Part shown: positions 1 to 6,199 of the stretch, piece after piece | Layout of the letters: each line of letters starts with the position of its first letter | Numbering within the stretch: position 1 is the stretch's first letter | Assembly: GCA_002409375.1 (NCBI GenBank) | Contig: DHNF01000110.1 | Location: forward strand, 6,479-13,414 | Reading direction: 5' to 3' | DNA: 6,936 nucleotides | Source: Ruminococcaceae bacterium UBA5423 | GTDB lineage: Bacteria; Bacillota; Clostridia; Oscillospirales; Acutalibacteraceae | The notes under the pieces: generated by a model | Database searches by the model: none | Seen by the model: the letters and a program-made list of their open reading frames with translations, nothing else | Told to the model about the DNA's origin: nothing | Translations under genes and position numbers: made by a program

Positions 1-154
1 TTTTAATGAGAATCAGTATAAGAATAAATTGCCAATTGCCGTGCTCGAAATTTCAATCGGAACGCCGGGGACAGCATTCCCTGCGCTTCATTCTATTCAT
101 CGGCAGTAGGGCGCAATGCCCCCCGACCTTCGAATATTAGAACAACATATCGTT
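1..154. other. Left flank downstream of prmC, no convincing gene
   Basis: No minus-strand frame holds a plausible gene start here, so prfA, which often follows prmC in Firmicutes, does not begin within these 154 bases. On the plus strand a frame is open from the left edge (base 2) for 35 codons to a TAG at 107-109. It could be the tail of a gene converging on prmC, but I recognise no family in it and chance is a fair explanation. Short GC-rich inverted repeats are present: GGGC/GCCC around 109-121 and an imperfect GGGGACAG/CCTG pair near 67-83. Neither has a following T-run on either strand, so I do not call a terminator. The palindromes resemble intergenic repeats of clostridial genomes, but that is only an impression. 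Confidence 0.3.
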
Positions 155-1000
155 TTATTTTACACGCCCTGTTACCACGCGCTTGATGCCGGCAATGTCG
201 CGAAAAATATCTACATTATAAAGCCCCGCGTTCTTAAACATATCGGCTACCTCTGCTGCCTGACCCAAACCAACCTCAACGGCACAAATGCCGCCGGGTG
301 CAAGTTTTCTAAGCCAGTTGTTAATGATTGCGCGGTAAAATATAAATCCATCGTCCCCGTCAAGCGCCATAACCGGTTCATGTCTAACTTCACGCATCAA
401 ATGTGGTATGTCGCTTTGTTTTATATATGGTGGGTTTGCTGCTATGGCATCGTAATGTTTGTCCTCAAACATTGAAGAATCTTTAAGCACATTGGCACGA
501 AAAGCTTTAACGTTTAAATCGGAATAGCGTTTTATATTTTTTTTAAGAAAAACATAAGCCTGATCGGACAGCTCAACCGCAGTGACCAAAGCATCGCCGC
601 AAAGGCTGGCAATGCCAAGACCGACACAGCCGCTTCCCGCGCACAAATCAAGCACGCGCGGGCTGCTAACACCTTTAAGCAGCTCGGCGGTTTTTTCACA
701 TAACAATTCAGTTTCGGCTCGGGGAATCAGAACACCCTCGCCAACATTTAAAGTCAGCGACATAAATCCCCATGTGCCGATAATGTATTGCAGCGGACGC
801 CCCGTGGCGCGTTGCTCTGTGGCGTCCAAAACAGTGTGGTATATGTCGGCACCGAGGTTCTCGTCGCCCCGAATTGGCAGTGTTCCGCGCGACACACCCG
901 TAAAATGTTCGAGCAAGCAGCCGGCATCAAAGGCGGGACTCTCGCAACCCGACCTTTCAAGCTGGGCTACAATTTTATTGTAAAGTTTGCGATAAGTCAT
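155..1000 (-). CDS. prmC: Peptide chain release factor N5-glutamine methyltransferase PrmC (HemK)
   Basis: Cytosolic SAM-dependent methyltransferase that modifies the glutamine of the GGQ motif in release factors RF1 and RF2, raising termination efficiency. The 281-residue length is normal for the family. Residues 1-85 form the helical release-factor-binding domain, ending in the family signature RPLQYIIG (68-75). IPRAETE (92-98) is the usual IPRPETE with Ala for Pro. The SAM-binding motif I is DLCAGSG (118-124). The catalytic NPPY, which holds the substrate glutamine, is at 189-192. EPVMALDG (208-215) and the C-terminal RDIAGIKRVV (267-276) also match the family. The ATG at 1000 is preceded by AGGA six bases upstream, and the stop is TAA. 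It lies 81 bases after yqhQ on the same strand and is probably co-transcribed. The family call is secure; the substrate is known for the family, not shown here. Confidence 0.95.
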   Translation of the reverse strand: MTYRKLYNKIVAQLERSGCESPAFDAGCLLEHFTGVSRGTLPIRGDENLGADIYHTVLDATEQRATGRPLQYIIGTWGFMSLTLNVGEGVLIPRAETELLCEKTAELLKGVSSPRVLDLCAGSGCVGLGIASLCGDALVTAVELSDQAYVFLKKNIKRYSDLNVKAFRANVLKDSSMFEDKHYDAIAANPPYIKQSDIPHLMREVRHEPVMALDGDDGFIFYRAIINNWLRKLAPGGICAVEVGLGQAAEVADMFKNAGLYNVDIFRDIAGIKRVVTGRVK

Positions 1001-1049
1001 GACTAATCCTATCTTTGCTTCGCTTGAAAAATATTATTAACTCTGTTTG

Positions 1050-1073
1050 CGGCAGGATGCCCCCGTCTTGCCG
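1050..1073 (-). other. Hairpin just after the yqhQ stop codon
   Basis: Read on the minus strand, the yqhQ-prmC gap contains CGGCA...TGCCG, extended by GA/TC across one mismatch, nine bases past the yqhQ stop. No T-run follows on either strand, so it is not a canonical intrinsic terminator. It could stabilise the 3' end of a processed yqhQ message or cause partial termination before prmC. The stem is short and may be chance. Confidence 0.3.
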
Positions 1074-1081
1074 TAAATAAA

Positions 1082-2128
1082 TCACAGCCGGTCGGATTCC
1101 GGATTGTCGGGTATGACAGCCTTAAACGCTTTGATTGCAACCTCAATCATATCATCGGTGGGCTCTTTTGTTGTAACGCGCTGAAGCCAAAGTCCGGGTG
1201 CAGAAATTGCTCGAACGATCCAGTGATCTGAGCGTCCTGCTAACTTTATTAGCTCATACCCGATGCTCACAATTAAAGGTATGGTCAAGATTTTGATGCC
1301 TGTCCGCACAATCGGAATGGAAGGCTTAATAAATATTGAAATAATGATTCCGACAATCAGCATCAATATCATAAAGGATGTGCCGCACCGAGGGTGAAAG
1401 CGTATTTGACTCTTTACATTGTCTACGGTGAGTTCCTCACCCTTTTCATAGCAGAATATTGTTTTATGTTCTGCGCCGTGGTACATGAACACACGCCTTA
1501 TATCTTTCATAAACGACACTGCGAATATATATGTGACAAATAAAAGTATGCGCATAAAGCCTTCGATTACAGCACGCCATACATTATTATCCAACATTGG
1601 GAATATGTCTCGCAAACGATTAAATAAAAAAACTGGAAGTGTCATAAAAAGGCCGACCGAAATCAAAACCCCAAACACTACACTAACAATAAGTATTAGT
1701 GTCATTCCGAAATCCTTCAGTTTACCGGACGATGGCTTGTCGGGTGTTTTTAAGGCTGGTATAGGATTTTCGGGTTGATAGTCAGTTTCCGGTTCATTGT
1801 CTTCACATGCCGCGGTATCAAGCACGCAAGGGGGTGTTTTTTGAGGTGTTGGCTCGTCATCCAGACCGGCCATCTCAGCTGAGCGCATAAGGCATCGGTA
1901 GCCTATCACCATTGAGTCGAAAAAATTAAAAACCCCGCGTATGAATGGAAGCTTAAAAACTGCTGCGCGCTTTTTACTGGAAGTAGCCCAGCTATTCAGC
2001 ACAATTTCACCCGAAACATGACGCACAGCCATCGACGTTTTGTCGGGGCCGCGCATCATGACACCCTCAATCAACGCCTGCCCGCCTATTGAGGTTTTCT
2101 TTTTGACTTTTTCTTTAGCTGTTTTCAT
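1082..2128 (-). CDS. yqhQ: DUF1385 integral membrane protein (YqhQ family)
   Basis: A 348-residue membrane protein of the DUF1385 (YqhQ) family, whose biochemical function I do not know. Family signatures are GGQALIEGVMMRGP near the N terminus (15-28), YHGAEHKTI (216-224) and HPRCGTSF (245-252). The conserved His, Glu and Cys residues are why some annotations guess a metal-dependent activity. Hydrophobic segments fall at about 141-168, 192-208, 250-268 and 278-293. Between the N-terminal domain and the first membrane segment (about 88-138) lies a Pro/Glu/Asp-rich, probably disordered linker with three Cys-to-acidic patches that looks lineage-specific. The ATG at 2128 has an AAAGGTG ribosome binding site seven to eight bases upstream; the stop is TGA. 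It starts 31 bases after the kinase gene and is followed by prmC, a neighbour pairing common in Firmicutes. Family assignment is firm; function is unassigned. Confidence 0.92.
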   Translation of the reverse strand: MKTAKEKVKKKTSIGGQALIEGVMMRGPDKTSMAVRHVSGEIVLNSWATSSKKRAAVFKLPFIRGVFNFFDSMVIGYRCLMRSAEMAGLDDEPTPQKTPPCVLDTAACEDNEPETDYQPENPIPALKTPDKPSSGKLKDFGMTLILIVSVVFGVLISVGLFMTLPVFLFNRLRDIFPMLDNNVWRAVIEGFMRILLFVTYIFAVSFMKDIRRVFMYHGAEHKTIFCYEKGEELTVDNVKSQIRFHPRCGTSFMILMLIVGIIISIFIKPSIPIVRTGIKILTIPLIVSIGYELIKLAGRSDHWIVRAISAPGLWLQRVTTKEPTDDMIEVAIKAFKAVIPDNPESDRL

Positions 2129-2159
2129 ATATTAGCACCTTTCATTTTTATAATAATAT

Positions 2160-3596
2160 TTAATAAGAGTGCTGGCGGTTTTCGGGCGGTGCAACGGGCA
2201 GTGTTATCGAAACGGTGGTTCCAACGCCCACTTCGCTGTCTATCTCCATTCGTCCTTTGTGGCGTCGGATAATCTCATCGGCAAGTGCAAGGCCTATTCC
2301 TGAGCCCGGCCGGCTCAAGTTGCCCTTGTAAAACTTTTTCTTAATATTGGGCAAATCTTCTTTGGAGATACCCACGCCGGTATCGCTTATCACGACCTGC
2401 ACAACACTTCCCATATCAGCGGTTTCAATGCGTATTAACCCGCCTGGGTTGGAATATTTGATAGCATTGTCTAAAATATTGATAAACACTTGTTTTAGCC
2501 TGTCGTGGTCGCCTAATACCGGAGGTAAAGACTCGGGTTCTATATAAGTGACTTTAAGTCCCTCGCGTGCCGCCCTGTCACGGAAAAGGACCACGGCCTC
2601 GCCCAGCTCTGCGGATACATCTACATACGAAAATTTTACCACAAGATGGCCGCCCTGCATGCGTGAAAAATCAAGCAGCTCCTCAACAATGCCTGCAAGA
2701 CGCTCAACTTCTCTTTCGATTACTTCAAGGCCTTTTTGCGTCATTTCCTCGTCCGAAAAACCGGTTTGCCTCAGCGTTTCGGACCATCCCTTGATTGCAG
2801 TAAGCGGAGTACGCAACTCGTGCGACACTGATGATATAAAGTCGTTTTTCATTTGCTCGGCAGCCGAAATTTCGCTCGCCATATAATTTATTGTATCGCA
2901 TAGTTCGCCAATTTCGTCATCTGAATTTTTTTCAATGCGGGAGTTGTAGTCGCCCAGTGCAATGCGGCGGGCCGCTCGATTAATTTGAGCAACTGGATGG
3001 ACTATTGTGCTGACAAAGTATGAGCTTGTTACAATCACCAAAAAAAGCACAACAGTACTTATTAAAACCACAACTCCAAGAAAAATATAAATCTGCCTAT
3101 CAATTTGGGCAAGCGATGTTACATATCTAATACCACCGTACACTGCCCCTTCGGTGCTGCGCAAAGCAATCGTCATTGACATAACGTGTTCGCCTGTACT
3201 GCTTCTGCCTATCCAATTGGCACGATTGTTATTTGATTGAACAGCTTTTAAATATTCAGGCATAACCGCGCTGTCCGATGCAAACCCGGTAGATGAAACC
3301 GTTACCGCTCCTGAACTGTTTAGCACCTGAAGTTCAAGCTTCTCCTTGTCCTCAAAGCTTTCCACAAGCTCGCGTGCCAGTCTGTTTAAATTGAGTGCAG
3401 ACGGGTCTACAGTGCTTATTTGTCGGAATAACGATTCTATAGAATCAATGCGGGAGGAGATCGAATATTCTACACTTTTATAATAATATGAGCGCACTGA
3501 AAGCAAAAAAGCAAAACCAAAAACGAGCAGCAGCAGCATTATTATGCCGACGCTGTTAAACATCCATCTTCGCGTAATGCTGGCTTTACGCCTCAT
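2160..3596 (-). CDS. Two-component sensor histidine kinase with HAMP domain
   Basis: Membrane-bound kinase of 478 residues that would autophosphorylate on His259 and pass the phosphate to the regulator encoded just upstream. Domains in order: basic N terminus, membrane helix at about 13-34, extracytoplasmic sensor loop at about 35-168, second helix at about 169-191, HAMP linker at about 193-246, then the kinase core. Visible boxes are H (SVSHELRTPL, 256-265), N (NILDNAIKYS, 373-382), G1 (DTGVGI, 405-410), F (KKFYKG, 420-425) and G2 (GSGIGLAL, 431-438); all are intact. The sensor loop is long enough for a PAS-like (sCache/dCache type) fold, but I see no motif naming a ligand. The start at 3596 is set by GGAGG six bases upstream. 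It lies 41 bases after the response regulator and 31 before yqhQ. Cognate pairing rests on adjacency; the stimulus is unknown. The architecture resembles PhoR/WalK-type kinases but does not justify those names. Confidence 0.95.
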   Translation of the reverse strand: MRRKASITRRWMFNSVGIIMLLLLVFGFAFLLSVRSYYYKSVEYSISSRIDSIESLFRQISTVDPSALNLNRLARELVESFEDKEKLELQVLNSSGAVTVSSTGFASDSAVMPEYLKAVQSNNNRANWIGRSSTGEHVMSMTIALRSTEGAVYGGIRYVTSLAQIDRQIYIFLGVVVLISTVVLFLVIVTSSYFVSTIVHPVAQINRAARRIALGDYNSRIEKNSDDEIGELCDTINYMASEISAAEQMKNDFISSVSHELRTPLTAIKGWSETLRQTGFSDEEMTQKGLEVIEREVERLAGIVEELLDFSRMQGGHLVVKFSYVDVSAELGEAVVLFRDRAAREGLKVTYIEPESLPPVLGDHDRLKQVFINILDNAIKYSNPGGLIRIETADMGSVVQVVISDTGVGISKEDLPNIKKKFYKGNLSRPGSGIGLALADEIIRRHKGRMEIDSEVGVGTTVSITLPVAPPENRQHSY

Positions 3597-3637
3597 ACCT
3601 TACCTCCATCACCCATGTTTCACTAAATTATGTGCCG

Positions 3638-4339
3638 TTAACCTGCCCATTTATACCCGAGTCCCCATACCGTCAGTATGTGTTGAGGATTAGAGGGGTC
3701 ATCCTCAATTTTCATTCGCAAACGTCGAATGTTAACATCAACAATTTTTTCCTCTCCAAAATAATCCTCGCCCCAAACCCGGTTGAGGATATCTGTGCGG
3801 CTTAATGCTTTTTGGGGATTGGTAAAAAAATATTCTATTATTTGAAATTCTACCTGTGTAAGCTCCACAGGCTGCCCGTGCTTTAGCAGTGTACGATTGC
3901 GCAGATTAAGAACAAAATCGCCGCTTGTAATTTTATCAAGGTAGTTTGCATGTTCACGGGATCGTGCAGAAACAACACGCCGGTACAAGGCATCGACACG
4001 TGCTACAAGTTCGGACGGGCTGAACGGCTTGGTTACATAATCGTCGGCGCCCATCATCAGCCCGCCTACTTTCTCCATTTCCTGAGTGCGTGCCGATAAA
4101 ATAATAATACCCAGCGTATCGTTTAGCTCGCGTAGTTTGCGACACACTGCAAACCCGTCAATGCCAGGCAGCATAATATCAAGCAGCGCCACATCCACAT
4201 CACCCTTATGTTCGTCGTAAAGACGCAGAGCCTCCTCGCCCGAATCCGCTTCTAGGACATCATAGCCCGAGCGTTTGAGGTTTATTACAACAAATTCGCG
4301 TATTGAGCCTTCATCCTCACAGACTAAAACCCTTTTCAT
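3638..4339 (-). CDS. OmpR/PhoB-family response regulator transcription factor
   Basis: DNA-binding response regulator of 233 residues from the chosen start. The N-terminal receiver domain (about 2-118) has the acidic pair E8-D9, phosphoacceptor D54 in LLDIMLPG, the switch serine S82 and the invariant K104 in VTKPF. The C-terminal winged helix (about 137-232) has a recognition helix around 198-212 (VDVNIRRLRMKIE) and ends in the typical GLGYKW. I start at the ATG at 4339 because GGGGTG lies seven bases upstream and the protein then opens like its relatives (MKRVLVCEDE). An in-frame ATG at 4372 would add 11 residues that fit no receiver domain and would leave only two bases after the upstream gene. 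The stop is TAA. It sits between the lipoprotein (35-base gap) and the kinase (41-base gap). Its target genes are unknown; autoregulation of this operon is a reasonable guess. Confidence 0.95.
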   Translation of the reverse strand: MKRVLVCEDEGSIREFVVINLKRSGYDVLEADSGEEALRLYDEHKGDVDVALLDIMLPGIDGFAVCRKLRELNDTLGIIILSARTQEMEKVGGLMMGADDYVTKPFSPSELVARVDALYRRVVSARSREHANYLDKITSGDFVLNLRNRTLLKHGQPVELTQVEFQIIEYFFTNPQKALSRTDILNRVWGEDYFGEEKIVDVNIRRLRMKIEDDPSNPQHILTVWGLGYKWAG

Positions 4340-4374
4340 AGTATCACCCCGTAGCTTTCTGCCAGACGGCATTA

Positions 4375-5763
4375 TTATTGTAGTAAAGAGAACATATATC
4401 GCAGGCGCTCCATGCTCAAGCTGAATGGCTTTTCGGGCGAAACCCAGGCAAAAAAACGAACATTCCTGACAGTCTCAAACTCACTGAGTTCGGGCATATC
4501 AACTTTTGCCGATGATGCGTCATCGCCTGTTCCGGTTTGGGTTGGTTCTGTCCCGAACACTGCCTTAATTATTAAAAACGGCTTATTTTCAGACCCTGTT
4601 GCTAATGAATAGAGAGTTAGCGTATGTGTTTGCATATCGTAAGAAAGCGTGAATTGATTTTCCCATGACTTGTCAATCAATAGGGAATAATTGTCGGTCA
4701 TGTTTATGATACAAGAAAACTTTTCTTTAGTTTGATTCGTAGCAACATCAAAGCCTTCCCAACTTGTAAACCATATTTTGTCTTTGCCTGACTGCGTATA
4801 ACCCATAAGATTTCTAATTAAAGGCCATTCAACCGTGCCATCACCGTCCAAATCCATTGAGGGCAGCAGCGCTTTTCGATATGATGTTGTGTTTGCATTT
4901 TTCTCCTTATTGTAAAAGGGCGCGCAAAGCTGTTTTCCGTCCCAATATACAAGCTCTGTCACTAAGCTGTCCGTATCCTTAATACCGTCGGCATAAACGC
5001 CCCTTAGATTGTCGCCAAGTTCGGCTGTTTGCACAGTGGAAAACTGCTGTATATACCCGTCCAACCGAGCAGAGCCAAGCTCTACAAGTGAAGTTTGTCC
5101 AGTAATACTGTCTATGCCGGCTGTTAAAAGCTTTGCGGTTGTAATGTTTTCTGGCGCGTTGGCATGTAAAACCATAACGCAGTCATTGCTTAGGTTTGTC
5201 AGCTTGCCCACGATAAATTCGGTATATAAATCTGTGTGCCTTTCGATTAATCGGTCACCGGTCACCAAATACATAACCAGCTGTTTGTCGCGTAAATTGT
5301 CCATGTTCCAGCCGGTCAGCACTTCCAAAACACCGTCAGAGTCTAAATCGGCAAACTGCACACGCTCAATATTTGTGCTGGCACCCTCGATATTGCACAC
5401 AGACTGCCAGCCGGTTTCGAGTTTTCTGAGAAAATTAAGATTAATTTTGCTGCCTTCAATGCCCCTGCGATAAAATACGATAGCTTCGTCTTTACCGTCA
5501 TTATCCAAATCCTTTATAACAAAAGCCGAGCGGTAATCACCGGAATTAGGGTATTTAAGTACATAGCCGCCCGGCGCATCGGGCGCGTTTTTTTGCTGTG
5601 TACTGTTGATGTATTCATCAAGTGCCTGTTGAATTTTTTGCTGCTCACCGGCCGGGCGTGGAGGACGCAGCAAAGCCTCTACATCCATACCGATACTGCA
5701 ACCTGTAAGGATCAACACTATCTGCACAGTAAGAATAAAGCAAATAAATGTCCTAATACGCAT
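4375..5763 (-). CDS. Secreted lipoprotein with VCBS/FG-GAP-like calcium-loop repeats
   Basis: A 462-residue predicted lipoprotein of unknown function. The N terminus has basic residues, a hydrophobic core (about 7-20) and a lipobox LTGC with Cys22 as lipidation site, so the mature protein should be anchored on the outer face of the membrane. Three DxDxDG loops occur, each with a following acidic residue: DLDNDGKDE (85-93), DLDSDGVLE (139-147) and DLDGDGTVE (304-312). These are typical of FG-GAP/VCBS beta-propeller blades or EF-hand-like calcium sites. Aromatic and beta-rich stretches between them (about 110-300) fit an incomplete propeller. No catalytic motif is visible. It is the first gene of the block, 35 bases before the response regulator, so it may supply or modulate the kinase's signal (inference). 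The ATG at 5763 is the only ATG giving a signal peptide, but its ribosome binding site is weak. I do not know a specific ortholog name. Confidence 0.85.
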   Translation of the reverse strand: MRIRTFICFILTVQIVLILTGCSIGMDVEALLRPPRPAGEQQKIQQALDEYINSTQQKNAPDAPGGYVLKYPNSGDYRSAFVIKDLDNDGKDEAIVFYRRGIEGSKINLNFLRKLETGWQSVCNIEGASTNIERVQFADLDSDGVLEVLTGWNMDNLRDKQLVMYLVTGDRLIERHTDLYTEFIVGKLTNLSNDCVMVLHANAPENITTAKLLTAGIDSITGQTSLVELGSARLDGYIQQFSTVQTAELGDNLRGVYADGIKDTDSLVTELVYWDGKQLCAPFYNKEKNANTTSYRKALLPSMDLDGDGTVEWPLIRNLMGYTQSGKDKIWFTSWEGFDVATNQTKEKFSCIINMTDNYSLLIDKSWENQFTLSYDMQTHTLTLYSLATGSENKPFLIIKAVFGTEPTQTGTGDDASSAKVDMPELSEFETVRNVRFFAWVSPEKPFSLSMERLRYMFSLLQ

Positions 5764-5785
5764 GACTCATACCCACATCCTTTCC
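5753..5785 (-). promoter_or_regulatory. Ribosome binding site with overlapping mini-ORFs at the lipoprotein start
   Basis: Read on the minus strand, GGAAAGGA (5785-5778) is the best Shine-Dalgarno match, but it lies 14 bases from the lipoprotein ATG at 5763. It is only seven bases from another ATG at 5770 that opens a five-codon frame (MSHAY, stop at 5755-5753) overlapping the true start. A third ATG at 5778-5776 opens a three-codon frame (MWV, stop TGA at 5769-5767), in frame with the lipoprotein; that stop rules out an N-terminal extension. A weaker GTGGG lies eight bases from the chosen start. Either initiation at 5763 uses this weak site, or tiny upstream frames tune translation. It may also be chance. 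Confidence 0.4.
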
Positions 5786-5806
5786 GCATTATAATATCCG
5801 CATTAT
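5783..5806. repeat. Tandem direct repeat in the lipoprotein 5' leader
   Basis: TCCGCATTAT occurs at 5783-5792 and again at 5797-5806, a 14-base period, with a partial third GCATTAT at 5808-5814. The copies lie between the predicted transcription start (about 5819) and the ribosome binding site of the lipoprotein gene. Direct repeats are the usual binding pattern of OmpR-family regulators, but those normally sit upstream of the -35 box, with 10-11 base spacing. A role as an operator is therefore only a possibility. Confidence 0.45.
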
Positions 5807-5825
5807 TGCATTATGCTATTAAAAC

Positions 5826-5854
5826 ATTATACAGCTCTTTTAAGACTCTTTCAA
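5826..5854 (-). promoter_or_regulatory. Sigma-A-type promoter of the lipoprotein/two-component operon
   Basis: On the minus strand a -35 box TTGAAA (5854-5849) is followed after exactly 17 bases by a perfect -10 box TATAAT (5831-5826). Transcription would start near 5819 and give a leader of about 56 bases before the lipoprotein ATG at 5763. This is the strongest promoter I can see in the window and is well placed to drive all five leftward genes. No other strong promoter is evident between those genes. Confidence 0.8.
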
Positions 5855-6010
5855 TCTAAAAAATAAAACATGTAATATCGTAACGAAAAATTGATTAAAT
5901 TCCATTGTTTTCATGGCTTTCAATTAAAATTTACCAATGTGCACAGCGAAAATTCAATATTTTTAAAAAATCTCTAGAAAAAACATAATAAACTTTTTTT
6001 TTAGCTTGTT
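5855..6010. other. AT-rich spacer between divergent promoters
   Basis: This part of the 436-base intergenic region (5764-6199) is very AT-rich, with A-tracts, a T9 run at 5994-6002 and no open frame of note. A weak CCAT/ATGG stem at 5902-5916 is not convincing. Nothing else is recognisable; upstream promoter or regulator-binding roles are possible. Confidence 0.4.
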
Positions 6011-6045
6011 TTGTTATATAATCAGTATTAATGCTATTCTATAAT
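6011..6045 (+). promoter_or_regulatory. Candidate promoter region for pyk
   Basis: Two perfect TATAAT hexamers occur at 6017-6022 and 6040-6045, plus an extended -10-like TGCTATTCT at 6032-6040. The last has TTGTTA (6011-6016) as a weak -35 with an 18-base spacer. None of the TATAAT copies has a good -35 at 16-18 bases. The two downstream options would start transcription around 6047-6052, at the edge of the structured leader. The exact promoter cannot be decided by eye. Confidence 0.45.
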
Positions 6046-6050
6046 AAAAG

Positions 6051-6149
6051 ATAGTTATTTTGTGACGGATTTTCTTGGCTGCGTTCTTATCACCGGCGGG
6101 TGCAGCCTGCCTTCCTGTGTCTTGCAGAACAAAAAATTTCACAAACTAT
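6051..6149 (+). ncRNA. Putative structured 5' leader RNA upstream of pyk
   Basis: A GC-rich island (39 of 70 bases G/C at 6061-6130, against 12 of 70 before it and 9 of 50 after it) lies in AT-rich spacer. Its ends pair in nested order: ATAG 6051-6054 with CTAT 6146-6149, TTTGTGA 6059-6065 with TCACAAA 6139-6145, and ATTTT 6069-6073 with AAAAT 6133-6137. Inside, GGCTGC 6077-6082 pairs with GCAGCC 6102-6107, stackable on ACC/GGT (6092-6094 with 6099-6101). A competing pair is GTTCT 6083-6087 with AGAAC 6126-6130, so two folds are possible. No terminator follows, so any regulation would act on translation or stability, or the RNA could be processed from the message. It does not match a riboswitch consensus I know. 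It could also be a small standalone RNA, or partly chance. Confidence 0.45.
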
Positions 6150-6199
6150 ATAAATGTTAAAATATAGAGTAGTTTAAGCATGGAAAGGTAGTTTACAAT

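Noticed and set aside
109..121. GGGC/GCCC hairpin as a terminator after prmC
   Set aside because: No T-tract follows on either strand and the stem is only four base pairs.
116..475. Plus-strand frame of 119 codons over the 3' end of prmC
   Set aside because: Antisense to well-motifed prmC coding sequence, no ribosome binding site, no recognisable domain.
582..983. Plus-strand frame of 133 codons
   Set aside because: Lies wholly antisense to prmC; composition reflects the complement of PrmC codons.
2548..2886. Plus-strand frame of 112 codons
   Set aside because: Antisense to the kinase core; low-complexity Ser-rich translation typical of a shadow frame.
4340..4372. Eleven-residue N-terminal extension of the response regulator
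   Set aside because: The internal ATG at 4339 has a properly spaced GGGGTG and gives the canonical receiver N terminus.
5009..5473. Plus-strand frame of 154 codons
   Set aside because: Antisense to the lipoprotein, whose signal peptide and calcium loops show the minus strand is the coding one.
5994..6002. T9 run as an intrinsic terminator
   Set aside because: No GC-rich hairpin precedes it on the plus strand, and no gene ends nearby.
6070..6130. SRP (4.5S) RNA on the minus strand, suggested by GGAAGGCAGGCTGC
   Set aside because: It only partly resembles the GGAAGGAAGCAGCC apical motif, the pairing partners of the SRP helix are missing and there is no terminator.
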